This document shows, piece after piece, positions 24,217 to 32,226 of a stretch of DNA of 64,000 bases. Position 1 is the stretch's first letter, and each line of letters begins with the position of its first letter. The notes below the pieces were generated by a model. It had not been told where the DNA came from and did not search any database. It saw only the letters and a list, made by a program, of their open reading frames with translations. The DNA comes from an uncultured Clostridia bacterium (GTDB taxonomy: Bacteria; Bacillota; Clostridia; Oscillospirales; CAG-272): NCBI GenBank assembly GCA_947588825.1, contig CANPZU010000010.1:1-64000 (forward strand). The letters run 5' to 3'. The translations under genes and the position numbers were made by a program.

Positions 24217-25089
24217 GTGTCATTTATTGAAATAAAGGATCTGAAGTTCAGCTATCTCGATGAAGATGATAAGCGCGCCGCCGTGATAAACGGAATAAAT
24301 CTGAATATCGAAAAGGGAGAGTTTGTGGCGATCCTCGGCAGAAACGGTTCCGGCAAATCTACCCTTGCAAAGCTTATCAATATGATTCTTGAGCCCGAGT
24401 CGGGAAGCATCACGGTGAACGGAATAACCTTTGGCGAGAATATGAGCGAAGAAGAGATACTTAACGTAAGAAAAAATGTGGGCATGGTATTCCAAAATCC
24501 CGACAATCAGCTGGTCGCCACAGTGGTTGAGGAGGATATAGCCTTCGGCCCTGAAAATCTCGGCCTTGAGAGCGAGGAAATACGCAATCGGGTAAAAAAC
24601 GCGCTTAGGACGGTTGGCATGTCGGAGTATGCAAAGCACGCTCCTTCAAGGCTCTCGGGAGGGCAAAAGCAGAGAATCGCCATAGCGGGCGTGCTTGCCA
24701 TGATGCCCGAATGCATCATTTTCGACGAGGCCACGGCGATGCTCGACCCGGCGGGACGGGACGAAGTGATGAACACCATATGCTCTCTAAACAGGGAACA
24801 CGGTATAACCGTGATACACATAACGCACAACATGAACGAGGCGGTCCTTGCCGACAGAGTGATCGTAATGGATAAAGGCGAGCTCATAATGCAGGGAAAG
24901 CCGTCTGAAATATTTTCTCAGGCGGATAAAATGTTTAAAATAGGACTTGCGCTTCCGCAGGTGACGGAGCTTTGCCACATTTTAAAAAGTCAGGGCGCCG
25001 AACTGAGCGAAGGAATAGTGACCGAGGAGGAAGCGGCAAACGCAATAATGAGAATTGCCTCGGGTGTGAAAGGGCGGAAAGGAAACTAA
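24217..25089 (+). CDS. ecfA1: Energy-coupling factor transporter ATPase EcfA1
   Basis: A 290-residue ABC ATPase of the ECF vitamin/metal uptake module. Walker A GRNGSGKSTL, Q-loop MVFQNPDNQLVA, signature LSGGQKQRIAIAG, Walker B CIIFDEATAMLD and the switch His in VIHITHNM are all intact. The C-terminal about 60 residues form the EcfA dimer domain. GTG start behind AAGGAAG. The operon ecfA1-ecfA2-ecfT-truA is a conserved Firmicute arrangement; substrate-specific S components are elsewhere. Confidence 0.95.
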   Translation: MSFIEIKDLKFSYLDEDDKRAAVINGINLNIEKGEFVAILGRNGSGKSTLAKLINMILEPESGSITVNGITFGENMSEEEILNVRKNVGMVFQNPDNQLVATVVEEDIAFGPENLGLESEEIRNRVKNALRTVGMSEYAKHAPSRLSGGQKQRIAIAGVLAMMPECIIFDEATAMLDPAGRDEVMNTICSLNREHGITVIHITHNMNEAVLADRVIVMDKGELIMQGKPSEIFSQADKMFKIGLALPQVTELCHILKSQGAELSEGIVTEEEAANAIMRIASGVKGRKGN

Positions 25090-25091
25090 GT

Positions 25092-25964
25092 TTGGAAACA
25101 GCGATAGAGCTCAGGAACGTCAGCTATGTTTACGGAGACGGAACGGTCTTTCGCACAGACGCGCTGGACTGTGTGAGCGTTAAAATAGAAAAAGGAAAGA
25201 TGACCGGTATCATCGGGCATACCGGAAGCGGCAAATCGACAATGGTGCAGATGATGAACGGCCTTATTAAGCCGACAAGCGGAAGCGTTTATCTCTTTGG
25301 CGAGGACATATTTGCCGATAAAAAGAAGCTGCGGGATGTAAGGTTCAGAGTGGGACTTGTTTTTCAGTACCCCGAATATCAGCTCTTTGAGGAGAGCGTC
25401 TACAAGGACATAGCCTTTGGTCCTGCAAACATGAAGCTTGATACGAATGAAATAGACCGCCGCGTGCGAAAGGCGGCCATGCTTGTGGGACTTGAGGAAG
25501 AGCTGTTTTCGAAATCTCCCTTCGAGCTTTCGGGCGGCCAAAAGAGAAGGGTGGCCATAGCGGGCGTTATGGCGATGGAGCCCGAGGTTCTCGTGCTTGA
25601 CGAGCCCGCCTCGGGGCTTGACCCGGTCGGCAGAAATGAGATTTTCAAGGCTATCTGCTCATTTCGTGATGTTACAAAAGGCACGGTTGTGATAGTCAGC
25701 CACAGCATGGAGGATATGGCAAAGTACGCCGATAACATAATAGTCATGAATCACGGCGAATGCTTTGCAAGCGGCAGCAAGGACGAGGTCTTTCAAAGGG
25801 CAGGCGAGCTATGCACGATGGGACTTGACGTGCCTCAGATAACCTCTCTGATTACAAGGCTTAAAAGCATGGGAATGGAGCTTCCCGACAATATATACAC
25901 GGTTGAGGCCGCCGTAAAGGCGCTGTCTCCTCTTGTATGCGGCAGGCGGGGAGGTGAGTGCTGA
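25092..25964 (+). CDS. ecfA2: Energy-coupling factor transporter ATPase EcfA2
   Basis: The second ABC ATPase of the ECF module, 290 residues: Walker A GHTGSGKSTM, Q-loop LVFQYPEYQLFE, signature LSGGQKRRVAIAG, Walker B LVLDEPASGLD, switch VIVSHSMED. The start is TTG 25092, two bases after the ecfA1 stop, with GGAAAGGAA seven bases upstream. The same frame is open 120 bases upstream into ecfA1, but that part is not conserved-looking and is a shadow. EcfA1/EcfA2 heterodimerise on EcfT. Confidence 0.94.
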   Translation: METAIELRNVSYVYGDGTVFRTDALDCVSVKIEKGKMTGIIGHTGSGKSTMVQMMNGLIKPTSGSVYLFGEDIFADKKKLRDVRFRVGLVFQYPEYQLFEESVYKDIAFGPANMKLDTNEIDRRVRKAAMLVGLEEELFSKSPFELSGGQKRRVAIAGVMAMEPEVLVLDEPASGLDPVGRNEIFKAICSFRDVTKGTVVIVSHSMEDMAKYADNIIVMNHGECFASGSKDEVFQRAGELCTMGLDVPQITSLITRLKSMGMELPDNIYTVEAAVKALSPLVCGRRGGEC

Positions 25965-26788
25965 TGCTTTCGGACATTACGCTCGGTCAGTTCTTTCCGG
26001 GAAATTCGCCTCTGCACAGAATAGACCCGCGCATGAAGCTTATACTTACGATTTTGTATATCGTAGTCGTCTTTTTGGCGGACACGCTCAGCGGCGTGGC
26101 GACGGTGCTGGCGCTTTCCGTTATTATGATACCCTTAGGAAGCATTCCGTTTCGCACCGTTTTAAAATCGCTTAAACCCTTGAGATTTATCATGATATTC
26201 ACCGGAATATTAAACCTGTTTTGGACAAAGGGAGGCAGGCTGCTCTGCTCATTTTGGATAATCGAGATATACAGCTCCGGAATTGTGCAGTCTGTTTTCA
26301 TAATAATTCGGATAGTCGCCCTTCTCATAGGTTCGACCATGCTGATATCCTACACCACGTCTCCGATAGCTCTCACAGACGGCATGGAGCAGCTTCTTTC
26401 GCCGCTGGCTAAAATAAAGATTCCGGTGCACGACTTTGCGATGATGATGACGATCGCTTTGCGCTTTATTCCCACCCTTATAGAGGAGACCGATAAGATA
26501 ATGTCGGCGCAGAAAGCCAGAGGAGCCGACTTTTCCACGGGATCCGTCATAAGCCGCGCGAAGGCGCTGATCCCCGTCTTCATTCCGCTGTTTCTCTCGT
26601 GCATAAGAAGGGCGGACGAGCTTGCCGTCGCAATGGAGTGCCGATGCTACAACGGGGGCAAGGGAAAGACGCGAATGAACGTCCTGCATTATAAGCCGAT
26701 CGATTTTATAGCTCTTTTATGCGTGATCGCCGCCGGCGCGCTTGTCTTTTTCGCAGACAGGATACCCCTGCCGTCCATCCTTTACTAA
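25964..26788 (+). CDS. ecfT: Energy-coupling factor transporter transmembrane protein EcfT
   Basis: A 274-residue membrane scaffold that links the two ATPases to interchangeable S components. About five hydrophobic segments, and the coupling helices with the expected motifs QKARGAD and ECRCYNGG (A-R-G type). The start ATG 25964 overlaps the ecfA2 stop by one base (TGATG) with GGGAGGTGA upstream, so it is translationally coupled. A GTG two codons earlier is possible. Confidence 0.94.
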   Translation: MLSDITLGQFFPGNSPLHRIDPRMKLILTILYIVVVFLADTLSGVATVLALSVIMIPLGSIPFRTVLKSLKPLRFIMIFTGILNLFWTKGGRLLCSFWIIEIYSSGIVQSVFIIIRIVALLIGSTMLISYTTSPIALTDGMEQLLSPLAKIKIPVHDFAMMMTIALRFIPTLIEETDKIMSAQKARGADFSTGSVISRAKALIPVFIPLFLSCIRRADELAVAMECRCYNGGKGKTRMNVLHYKPIDFIALLCVIAAGALVFFADRIPLPSILY

Positions 26789-26935
26789 TATATTGATACA
26801 TTGATACTTTATTGATAATCGGATAGATAATTGATATAAAAACATAAAAGACGCCCCGCGTTCGGCTGAGATACAGAGTATACAGAGTATTAGGATAAAA
26901 AAAGCAAAAGATCAAAGAAAGCAAGTGCTGCGTCA

Positions 26936-27697
26936 ATGAAATTACTTCTTGAAATTTCCTATCTCGGGACAGGCTATCACGGATATCAGGTGCAGAAAAA
27001 CGCCGTGACGGTGGAGGGAAGACTGCAAAGCGCCCTCGAGAAATTTTACAAATGTCCGCTTATGCTTGTGGGCTGCTCCCGCACAGACGCCGGGGTCCAC
27101 GCGGAAAGCTTTTTTCTGACTGTAGAGGGCGACCTTTATGAAAACATGTCTCCAAAAAAGCTTCCTTTTGCAATAACCCAGTTTCTGCCCGAGGATATTT
27201 CGGTAAATCGCGCGTGGCGGGTCGAGGACGGCTTTCACGCAAGATACGACGTTATGTATAAAGAATATAAGTATCTTATATGGAACGAGCCGATAATGTC
27301 CCCCTTCTTTTGCAAACGGGCATGGCACTGTCCACTGCGGCTTGATATTGAGCTCATGAACGAGTGCGCCGCATCCTTTGTCGGAGCGCATGATTTTTCC
27401 GCCTTTATGGCTCAGGGAGGCTCGGCCAAAAACACCGTAAGGGATATAAAATATCTTGAAGTGGAAAGGGAGGGCTCTCTTGTCACAATCAAAGTGGCCT
27501 CAAACGGATTTTTATACAACATGGTCAGGATAATCGCGGGTACTCTCGTCGACGTCGGCATGAAAAGGATACCGCTCGGCGATATCGAAAATATAATCGC
27601 TTCGAGGGACAGAAAGCGCGCGGGCCCAACCCTGCCTCCCGACGGGCTGTATCTGAGCCGCGTCGTTTATAAAAACGATAAATTTTTCAAAAATTAA
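26936..27697 (+). CDS. truA: tRNA pseudouridine(38-40) synthase TruA
   Basis: A 253-residue enzyme that makes pseudouridine at positions 38-40 of tRNA anticodon arms. The catalytic Asp is in GCSRTDAGVHA (residues about 43-53). FHARYDVMYKEYKYLI, VGAHDFSAFM and the C-terminal FLYNMVRIIAGTLVDVG are family features. It is complete. It follows ecfT by 147 bases, a conserved gene order. The ribosome site is weak (GCAAGTG). Confidence 0.94.
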   Translation: MKLLLEISYLGTGYHGYQVQKNAVTVEGRLQSALEKFYKCPLMLVGCSRTDAGVHAESFFLTVEGDLYENMSPKKLPFAITQFLPEDISVNRAWRVEDGFHARYDVMYKEYKYLIWNEPIMSPFFCKRAWHCPLRLDIELMNECAASFVGAHDFSAFMAQGGSAKNTVRDIKYLEVEREGSLVTIKVASNGFLYNMVRIIAGTLVDVGMKRIPLGDIENIIASRDRKRAGPTLPPDGLYLSRVVYKNDKFFKN

Positions 27698-27762
27698 CTG
27701 TTAATAAAGCGCGTATTTACAAACGGCTTTTGCAGAAAACTTAATGAAAGGAGCATAATTAC

Positions 27763-29157
27763 GTGGGTTTGTCAAACTTATTTGATAAAACGGGTAAAAA
27801 AAGCGGGCAAAGCAGGCACCTTGTAGAAAAGAAAAATCCCAATTTACCCGATAAGCCGGGAAAAGATGAAAAAAAATCGCTGACGGATGTGCAAAGGCGT
27901 CAAAATGAGCTTGAAAAAAGGCAAAACCCGGTGTATAATGAGGCATATGTTCCTTATCGCGACCCGGTGGAGACCGAAGAAAACGTTGTAAAGAACAGAC
28001 ACTACGAAAGAGTGTCAAAATTCTACCGTATCGCTAAATGGTGCGCGCTCGCCGTGTTTTTTGTGTATGCCGCCGCTATGCTCCTAATATTCAGGGATGA
28101 AATAACAATCGAAAATTTCAGGTATCTCATGAGAAATGTGGATTTCGGAATGGATACGGCGGTTGTGCTTGAAAACGATATAATTTACAGTGCGTCCGAG
28201 CAAAACCGCTTTACGGATTTTCGGGACTACCTCGCCCTTTACAACGGCAAACAGCTGCTCGTTTACGACACGGGCGGCAAGGTCGCGCTCTCCGAGGAGC
28301 TGAACTACGCTTCGCCCGCCGCCGCCGCATCCAAAAAATATCTGCTAATGTACGATAAAAGCTCGGGAGCTTACTCGGTGTACAGCTATTTTACAAAGGA
28401 AATGTCGGAAACTCTCGAATATCCGATAACTCACGCGTCAATGAGCGATTCGGGCGTATACGCCATAGCCACAAGAAGCAGGGACTATTCGGGCGTCGTT
28501 TACATCTATAACAGCGGCTTTGATCTTATAAACAGAATTATGAAAAACAAAAGCATAAGCGCCATGGATCTTAATGACGACGGAAGCGAGCTGCTTGTAT
28601 GCTCGTACTACATCGACGACCTTGGAAGAAATATGACCGAACTCACAATTTTGCCCACTCGCTCAAACGAAAGCAAGCTTAATTTAAGTCTTGAGGATAC
28701 GGCGGTGTACAGTTGTTCCTACCTTGAGGGAGGCGGCTTTGTACTTGTCTGCGCGGAAGGCTTGAGATTTTACAATTCAGACGGCAATTTAATAAACCGT
28801 TTCGCATATAATGGCATGAATGTGATAAAGTACATGATCGGCGACAGCGGCGCCGCCGTCATATACTTGCGGGAGTATGACGATTCAGCTTGCTTTGTCG
28901 AGCAGTTTGACGCTAAAGGAAACAGCCTGTTTAAAAACGAGGCGTCCTCCGATATAAAAGACGCAATACTGAGCAAGGATAGCGTATATCTGCTTTACGG
29001 TGATAAGCTTGTTATAACAAACTCAAAGGGCAGCAGCCAAATATCAGTCGCCGCTTCCCCCGAGCCGGTAAAGGTGATATGCACCGAAAAGGATATTTTC
29101 GTATGCACGACCACATCGGCGATCATTTTGAAATCGGAAGACAGCTCTTCCAAATGA
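27763..29157 (+). CDS. DUF5711 family membrane-anchored beta-propeller protein
   Basis: A 464-residue protein. The charged, disordered N-terminus (residues 1-85) precedes one membrane helix (about 90-108, WCALAVFFVYAAAMLLIF). The extracellular part is a series of about seven beta-blade-like repeats (YDTGGKV, YNSGFDL, YNSDGNL, TNSKGSS), consistent with a WD40/PQQ-like propeller. The family is common in Clostridia next to cvpA and has no known function. GTG start with GAAAGGAG. It is 31 bases from cvpA. Confidence 0.75.
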   Translation: MGLSNLFDKTGKKSGQSRHLVEKKNPNLPDKPGKDEKKSLTDVQRRQNELEKRQNPVYNEAYVPYRDPVETEENVVKNRHYERVSKFYRIAKWCALAVFFVYAAAMLLIFRDEITIENFRYLMRNVDFGMDTAVVLENDIIYSASEQNRFTDFRDYLALYNGKQLLVYDTGGKVALSEELNYASPAAAASKKYLLMYDKSSGAYSVYSYFTKEMSETLEYPITHASMSDSGVYAIATRSRDYSGVVYIYNSGFDLINRIMKNKSISAMDLNDDGSELLVCSYYIDDLGRNMTELTILPTRSNESKLNLSLEDTAVYSCSYLEGGGFVLVCAEGLRFYNSDGNLINRFAYNGMNVIKYMIGDSGAAVIYLREYDDSACFVEQFDAKGNSLFKNEASSDIKDAILSKDSVYLLYGDKLVITNSKGSSQISVAASPEPVKVICTEKDIFVCTTTSAIILKSEDSSSK

Positions 29158-29188
29158 CGGAAAAATCGAGAAAGGAGGATTTATCGGC

Positions 29189-29743
29189 ATGAGTATGATT
29201 CTTGATATAATTGTTCTCGCCCTCGCCTTCTTATGTATATACGGCGGCTGGAGAGGCGGGTTTGCCAAATCGGTCATAACCTTTTTCGGGTTTTTCATCG
29301 CTTTGTTCGGCGGATATCTCCTTGCGCCGCAGCTCGGGAAATATCTGCTTCCCGTCATCGAAGAACACTTTTTAAGCGAGGCCAACGGTACTCTTTCGGG
29401 CACCATAAAGAATTTTGACGTGAGCGCGGAGGTCGCAGCCGATGTTTTGGCCTTTGGCATAATATTTATTTGCATAAATTTGCTCATCCACCTTATAAAG
29501 ATACTGATCAAGGTAGTTTTCAGTTTTCCCATACTGAAGCAGGCGGATAAGTTAATGGGACTTGTTTTCGGTGTCGTCACCGCTTATCTTTTCATAAACG
29601 TTGTAAGCCTTATCATGTTCACCTTCTCGGAGGTACTTATTCGCGCTTTTGACAATATCGGGGTCGAAATGTTTGAGGGCTCCGTGATCGCAAGATGGTT
29701 TTACGAAAACAACATATTTTATTTTATTATGACTTCAAAGTAG
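29189..29743 (+). CDS. CvpA family membrane protein
   Basis: A 184-residue inner-membrane protein with about four hydrophobic helices, starting MILDIIVLALAFLCIYGGWRGGF, where G-W-R-x-G-F is the CvpA hallmark. The second half contains the longer spacing typical of Clostridial members. CvpA proteins are linked to envelope stress and, in E. coli, colicin V production; the mechanism is unknown. A strong AAAGGAGG site precedes ATG 29189. It is in an operon with the DUF5711 gene. Confidence 0.85.
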   Translation: MSMILDIIVLALAFLCIYGGWRGGFAKSVITFFGFFIALFGGYLLAPQLGKYLLPVIEEHFLSEANGTLSGTIKNFDVSAEVAADVLAFGIIFICINLLIHLIKILIKVVFSFPILKQADKLMGLVFGVVTAYLFINVVSLIMFTFSEVLIRAFDNIGVEMFEGSVIARWFYENNIFYFIMTSK

Positions 29744-29869
29744 ACAAACTCTATTTTTAATAACATATACAAAAAACATTAAAACCGAAGGTATTAGCCG
29801 TAATTTACAGCAATTTACAATAAAACAGAAAGGTCACAGCAAAAAATCAAGGCTGAAAGGGTAAAAAAT

Positions 29870-32176
29870 ATGGAACTGTGTGCAAGATGCAAAAAACGTG
29901 TTGCAATGATATATATAACGAGAATAGACGGAGATAAAACCGTCAACGAGGGTATTTGCATAAAATGCGCCAAGGAACTCGGCATAAAGCCGGTAAACGA
30001 TATAATCGAGAATATGGGGATATCGGAGGAGGACCTTGACCGCATGGAAATGGAGGCCGAGGATATGATGAACATTCAGGAGAGCGGGGACGGAAGCGAC
30101 AGCGACGCGCCGATAAGTCAAACGCCTCCAATGGACCTGAGAAAGCTTTTCGGAAATCTCGGCTATCCCGAAAAGGCCGGAGATCCCGCAAGAAGGAATC
30201 AGGCGCCAAGAACAAAGGGACAAAAGGCGAACGCCAAGAGCCGCAAGTTTCTTGATATGTACTGCACCGATCTTACCGCTTCCGCAAAGGCGGGAAAGCT
30301 TGATCGGATCGTCGGAAGGGAAAGAGAGCTCGGACGCCTTATGCAGATTCTTTGCAGAAGGCAGAAAAACAACCCCTGTCTCATCGGCGAGCCCGGAGTC
30401 GGAAAGACGGCCATCGCAGAAGCGCTCGCTCAAAGGATAGTCGAGGGAAACGTGCCGTATAAGCTTGCCGACAAGGAAGTGCAGCTTGTCGATCTTACGG
30501 CGTTGGTCGCCGGAACGCAGTTTCGCGGCCAGTTTGAGGCAAGAATAAAGGGACTTATCGAAGAGGTAAAAAACCTTGGAAACGTCATTCTTGTCATAGA
30601 CGAGGTGCACAGCATCGTCGGGGCGGGCGAATCGGAAGGCAGCATGAACGCCGCAAATATTTTAAAGCCGGCGCTTTCAAGAGGCGAGATACAGCTTATC
30701 GGAGCCACGACTCTTGCCGAATACCGTAAATATATAGAAAAGGACAGCGCGCTGGAGCGTCGCTTCCAGCCGATTATAGTTGAAGAATCCTCGGTCGCGG
30801 ACAGCATCGAGATACTGAAGGGTATCAAGGGATACTATGAAAATTTCCATGGCATAAAGATTCCCGACGAGACGGTAAGCCGTGCGGTTATCCTTTCGGA
30901 GCGTTATATAACCGACCGCTTCCTGCCGGACAAGGCGATAGATCTGCTCGATGAAGCCTCGGCGTATCTTGCTCTGCATTCGCCCGAAATAGACAGAGCG
31001 GAAAGGGCAGCCGCCAGCCTCAAAAGTATACGCGCTCAGCGCGAGAGCGCCGAGAACGAGTTTCCCGAAAACGAGACTCCCGAGCAGGAGAACGCGAGAT
31101 ATCAGCGTATCGCCGAATTAAAGTCCAAAGAGTACGCGGCGCAGGAGGAGTTCAATGTCGCCTCCGAGGCAAGGGATAAGGTGAGCCTTTCCACAAAGGA
31201 TCTCGCGCAGGTGATCGAAATATGGACGGGTATTCCCGCAAGCAATATAACCGAAAACGAGTATAAAAGGATCGAGAATCTGGCCGAAAGGCTGAAGACG
31301 CGCATTATCGGACAGGATAAGGCGGTCGACGCGGTGGCAAGGGCAATAAAGCGCTCAAGGGCAGGTGTGTCATATAAGAGAAAGCCGGTGTCCTTTATTT
31401 TCGCGGGTCCCACGGGAGTGGGAAAGACCGAGCTCGTTAAGACATTGGCTATGGATCTTTTCGATTCGCCGGAAACGCTTATAAGGCTTGATATGTCCGA
31501 GTTTATGGAAAAGCACAGCGTTTCAAGGATAATAGGAGCGCCTCCCGGATACGTCGGATACGACGAGGCGGGACAGCTTACTGAAAAAATACGCCGCAAG
31601 CCATATTCGGTGGTCCTCTTTGACGAGATAGAAAAAGCCCATCCCGATGTTATGAACATCCTGCTTCAGATACTTGACGACGGCATTATCACCGACGCCT
31701 CGGGCAGAAAGGTGAATTTTGAAAACACCGTTATTGTTATGACGACGAACGCCGGAGCGGTGGGAGTCGAAAGCAGGGCGGGATTTTCGGTAAGCGCCCA
31801 GTCGGCGGAGGAGAGCAAGACGCAAAAAGCGCTTGAAGCTTTTCTCAGACCCGAGTTTCTCAACAGGGTGGACGAAATAATAACCTTCCGTTCTCTTGAC
31901 GAAGAAGACTTTGTAAAAATAGCGCAAATTATGCTTTCCGATCTCGGAAAGGCGCTTGAGGAAAAGGGCATCACCCTTAAGTGGACGGATAACGCGGTGT
32001 CTCTTATTGCAAAGAAGGCGTTTTCCCGCAAATACGGCGCGAGAAACTTAAGGCGCACAATTCAAAGGGAGATAGAGGACGTGCTTGCCACAAAGCTGAT
32101 AGGAAGCTATGACAAAGGCGTCACCAAAGCTTATGTGGACGCGGATGCGGAAAATATGGTGATATACTGCGACTGA
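29870..32176 (+). CDS. ClpE-like Clp protease ATP-binding subunit with N-terminal zinc finger
   Basis: A 768-residue Hsp100 unfoldase with two AAA+ rings. The N-terminus is a zinc finger, C4-x2-C7-x22-C30-x2-C33, the same spacing as ClpE/McsA, in place of the Clp-N repeat domain of ClpC. Walker A1 GEPGVGKT and A2 GPTGVGKT, Walker B LVIDEVHS and LFDEIEKAHPD, and arginine-finger regions are present. A UVR-like coiled segment lies at about residues 400-435 (ELKSKEYAAQEE). The ClpP-docking loop is AGF rather than VGF/IGF. No CtsR, McsA or McsB gene is adjacent. It probably delivers damaged proteins to ClpP. It is first in a tight run of four genes to alr. Confidence 0.9.
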   Translation: MELCARCKKRVAMIYITRIDGDKTVNEGICIKCAKELGIKPVNDIIENMGISEEDLDRMEMEAEDMMNIQESGDGSDSDAPISQTPPMDLRKLFGNLGYPEKAGDPARRNQAPRTKGQKANAKSRKFLDMYCTDLTASAKAGKLDRIVGRERELGRLMQILCRRQKNNPCLIGEPGVGKTAIAEALAQRIVEGNVPYKLADKEVQLVDLTALVAGTQFRGQFEARIKGLIEEVKNLGNVILVIDEVHSIVGAGESEGSMNAANILKPALSRGEIQLIGATTLAEYRKYIEKDSALERRFQPIIVEESSVADSIEILKGIKGYYENFHGIKIPDETVSRAVILSERYITDRFLPDKAIDLLDEASAYLALHSPEIDRAERAAASLKSIRAQRESAENEFPENETPEQENARYQRIAELKSKEYAAQEEFNVASEARDKVSLSTKDLAQVIEIWTGIPASNITENEYKRIENLAERLKTRIIGQDKAVDAVARAIKRSRAGVSYKRKPVSFIFAGPTGVGKTELVKTLAMDLFDSPETLIRLDMSEFMEKHSVSRIIGAPPGYVGYDEAGQLTEKIRRKPYSVVLFDEIEKAHPDVMNILLQILDDGIITDASGRKVNFENTVIVMTTNAGAVGVESRAGFSVSAQSAEESKTQKALEAFLRPEFLNRVDEIITFRSLDEEDFVKIAQIMLSDLGKALEEKGITLKWTDNAVSLIAKKAFSRKYGARNLRRTIQREIEDVLATKLIGSYDKGVTKAYVDADAENMVIYCD

Positions 32177-32226
32177 GCGCGCCGCGGCGCATAAAACAAG
32201 AAAAGCAAGGAAAAAGGCAAAAAATC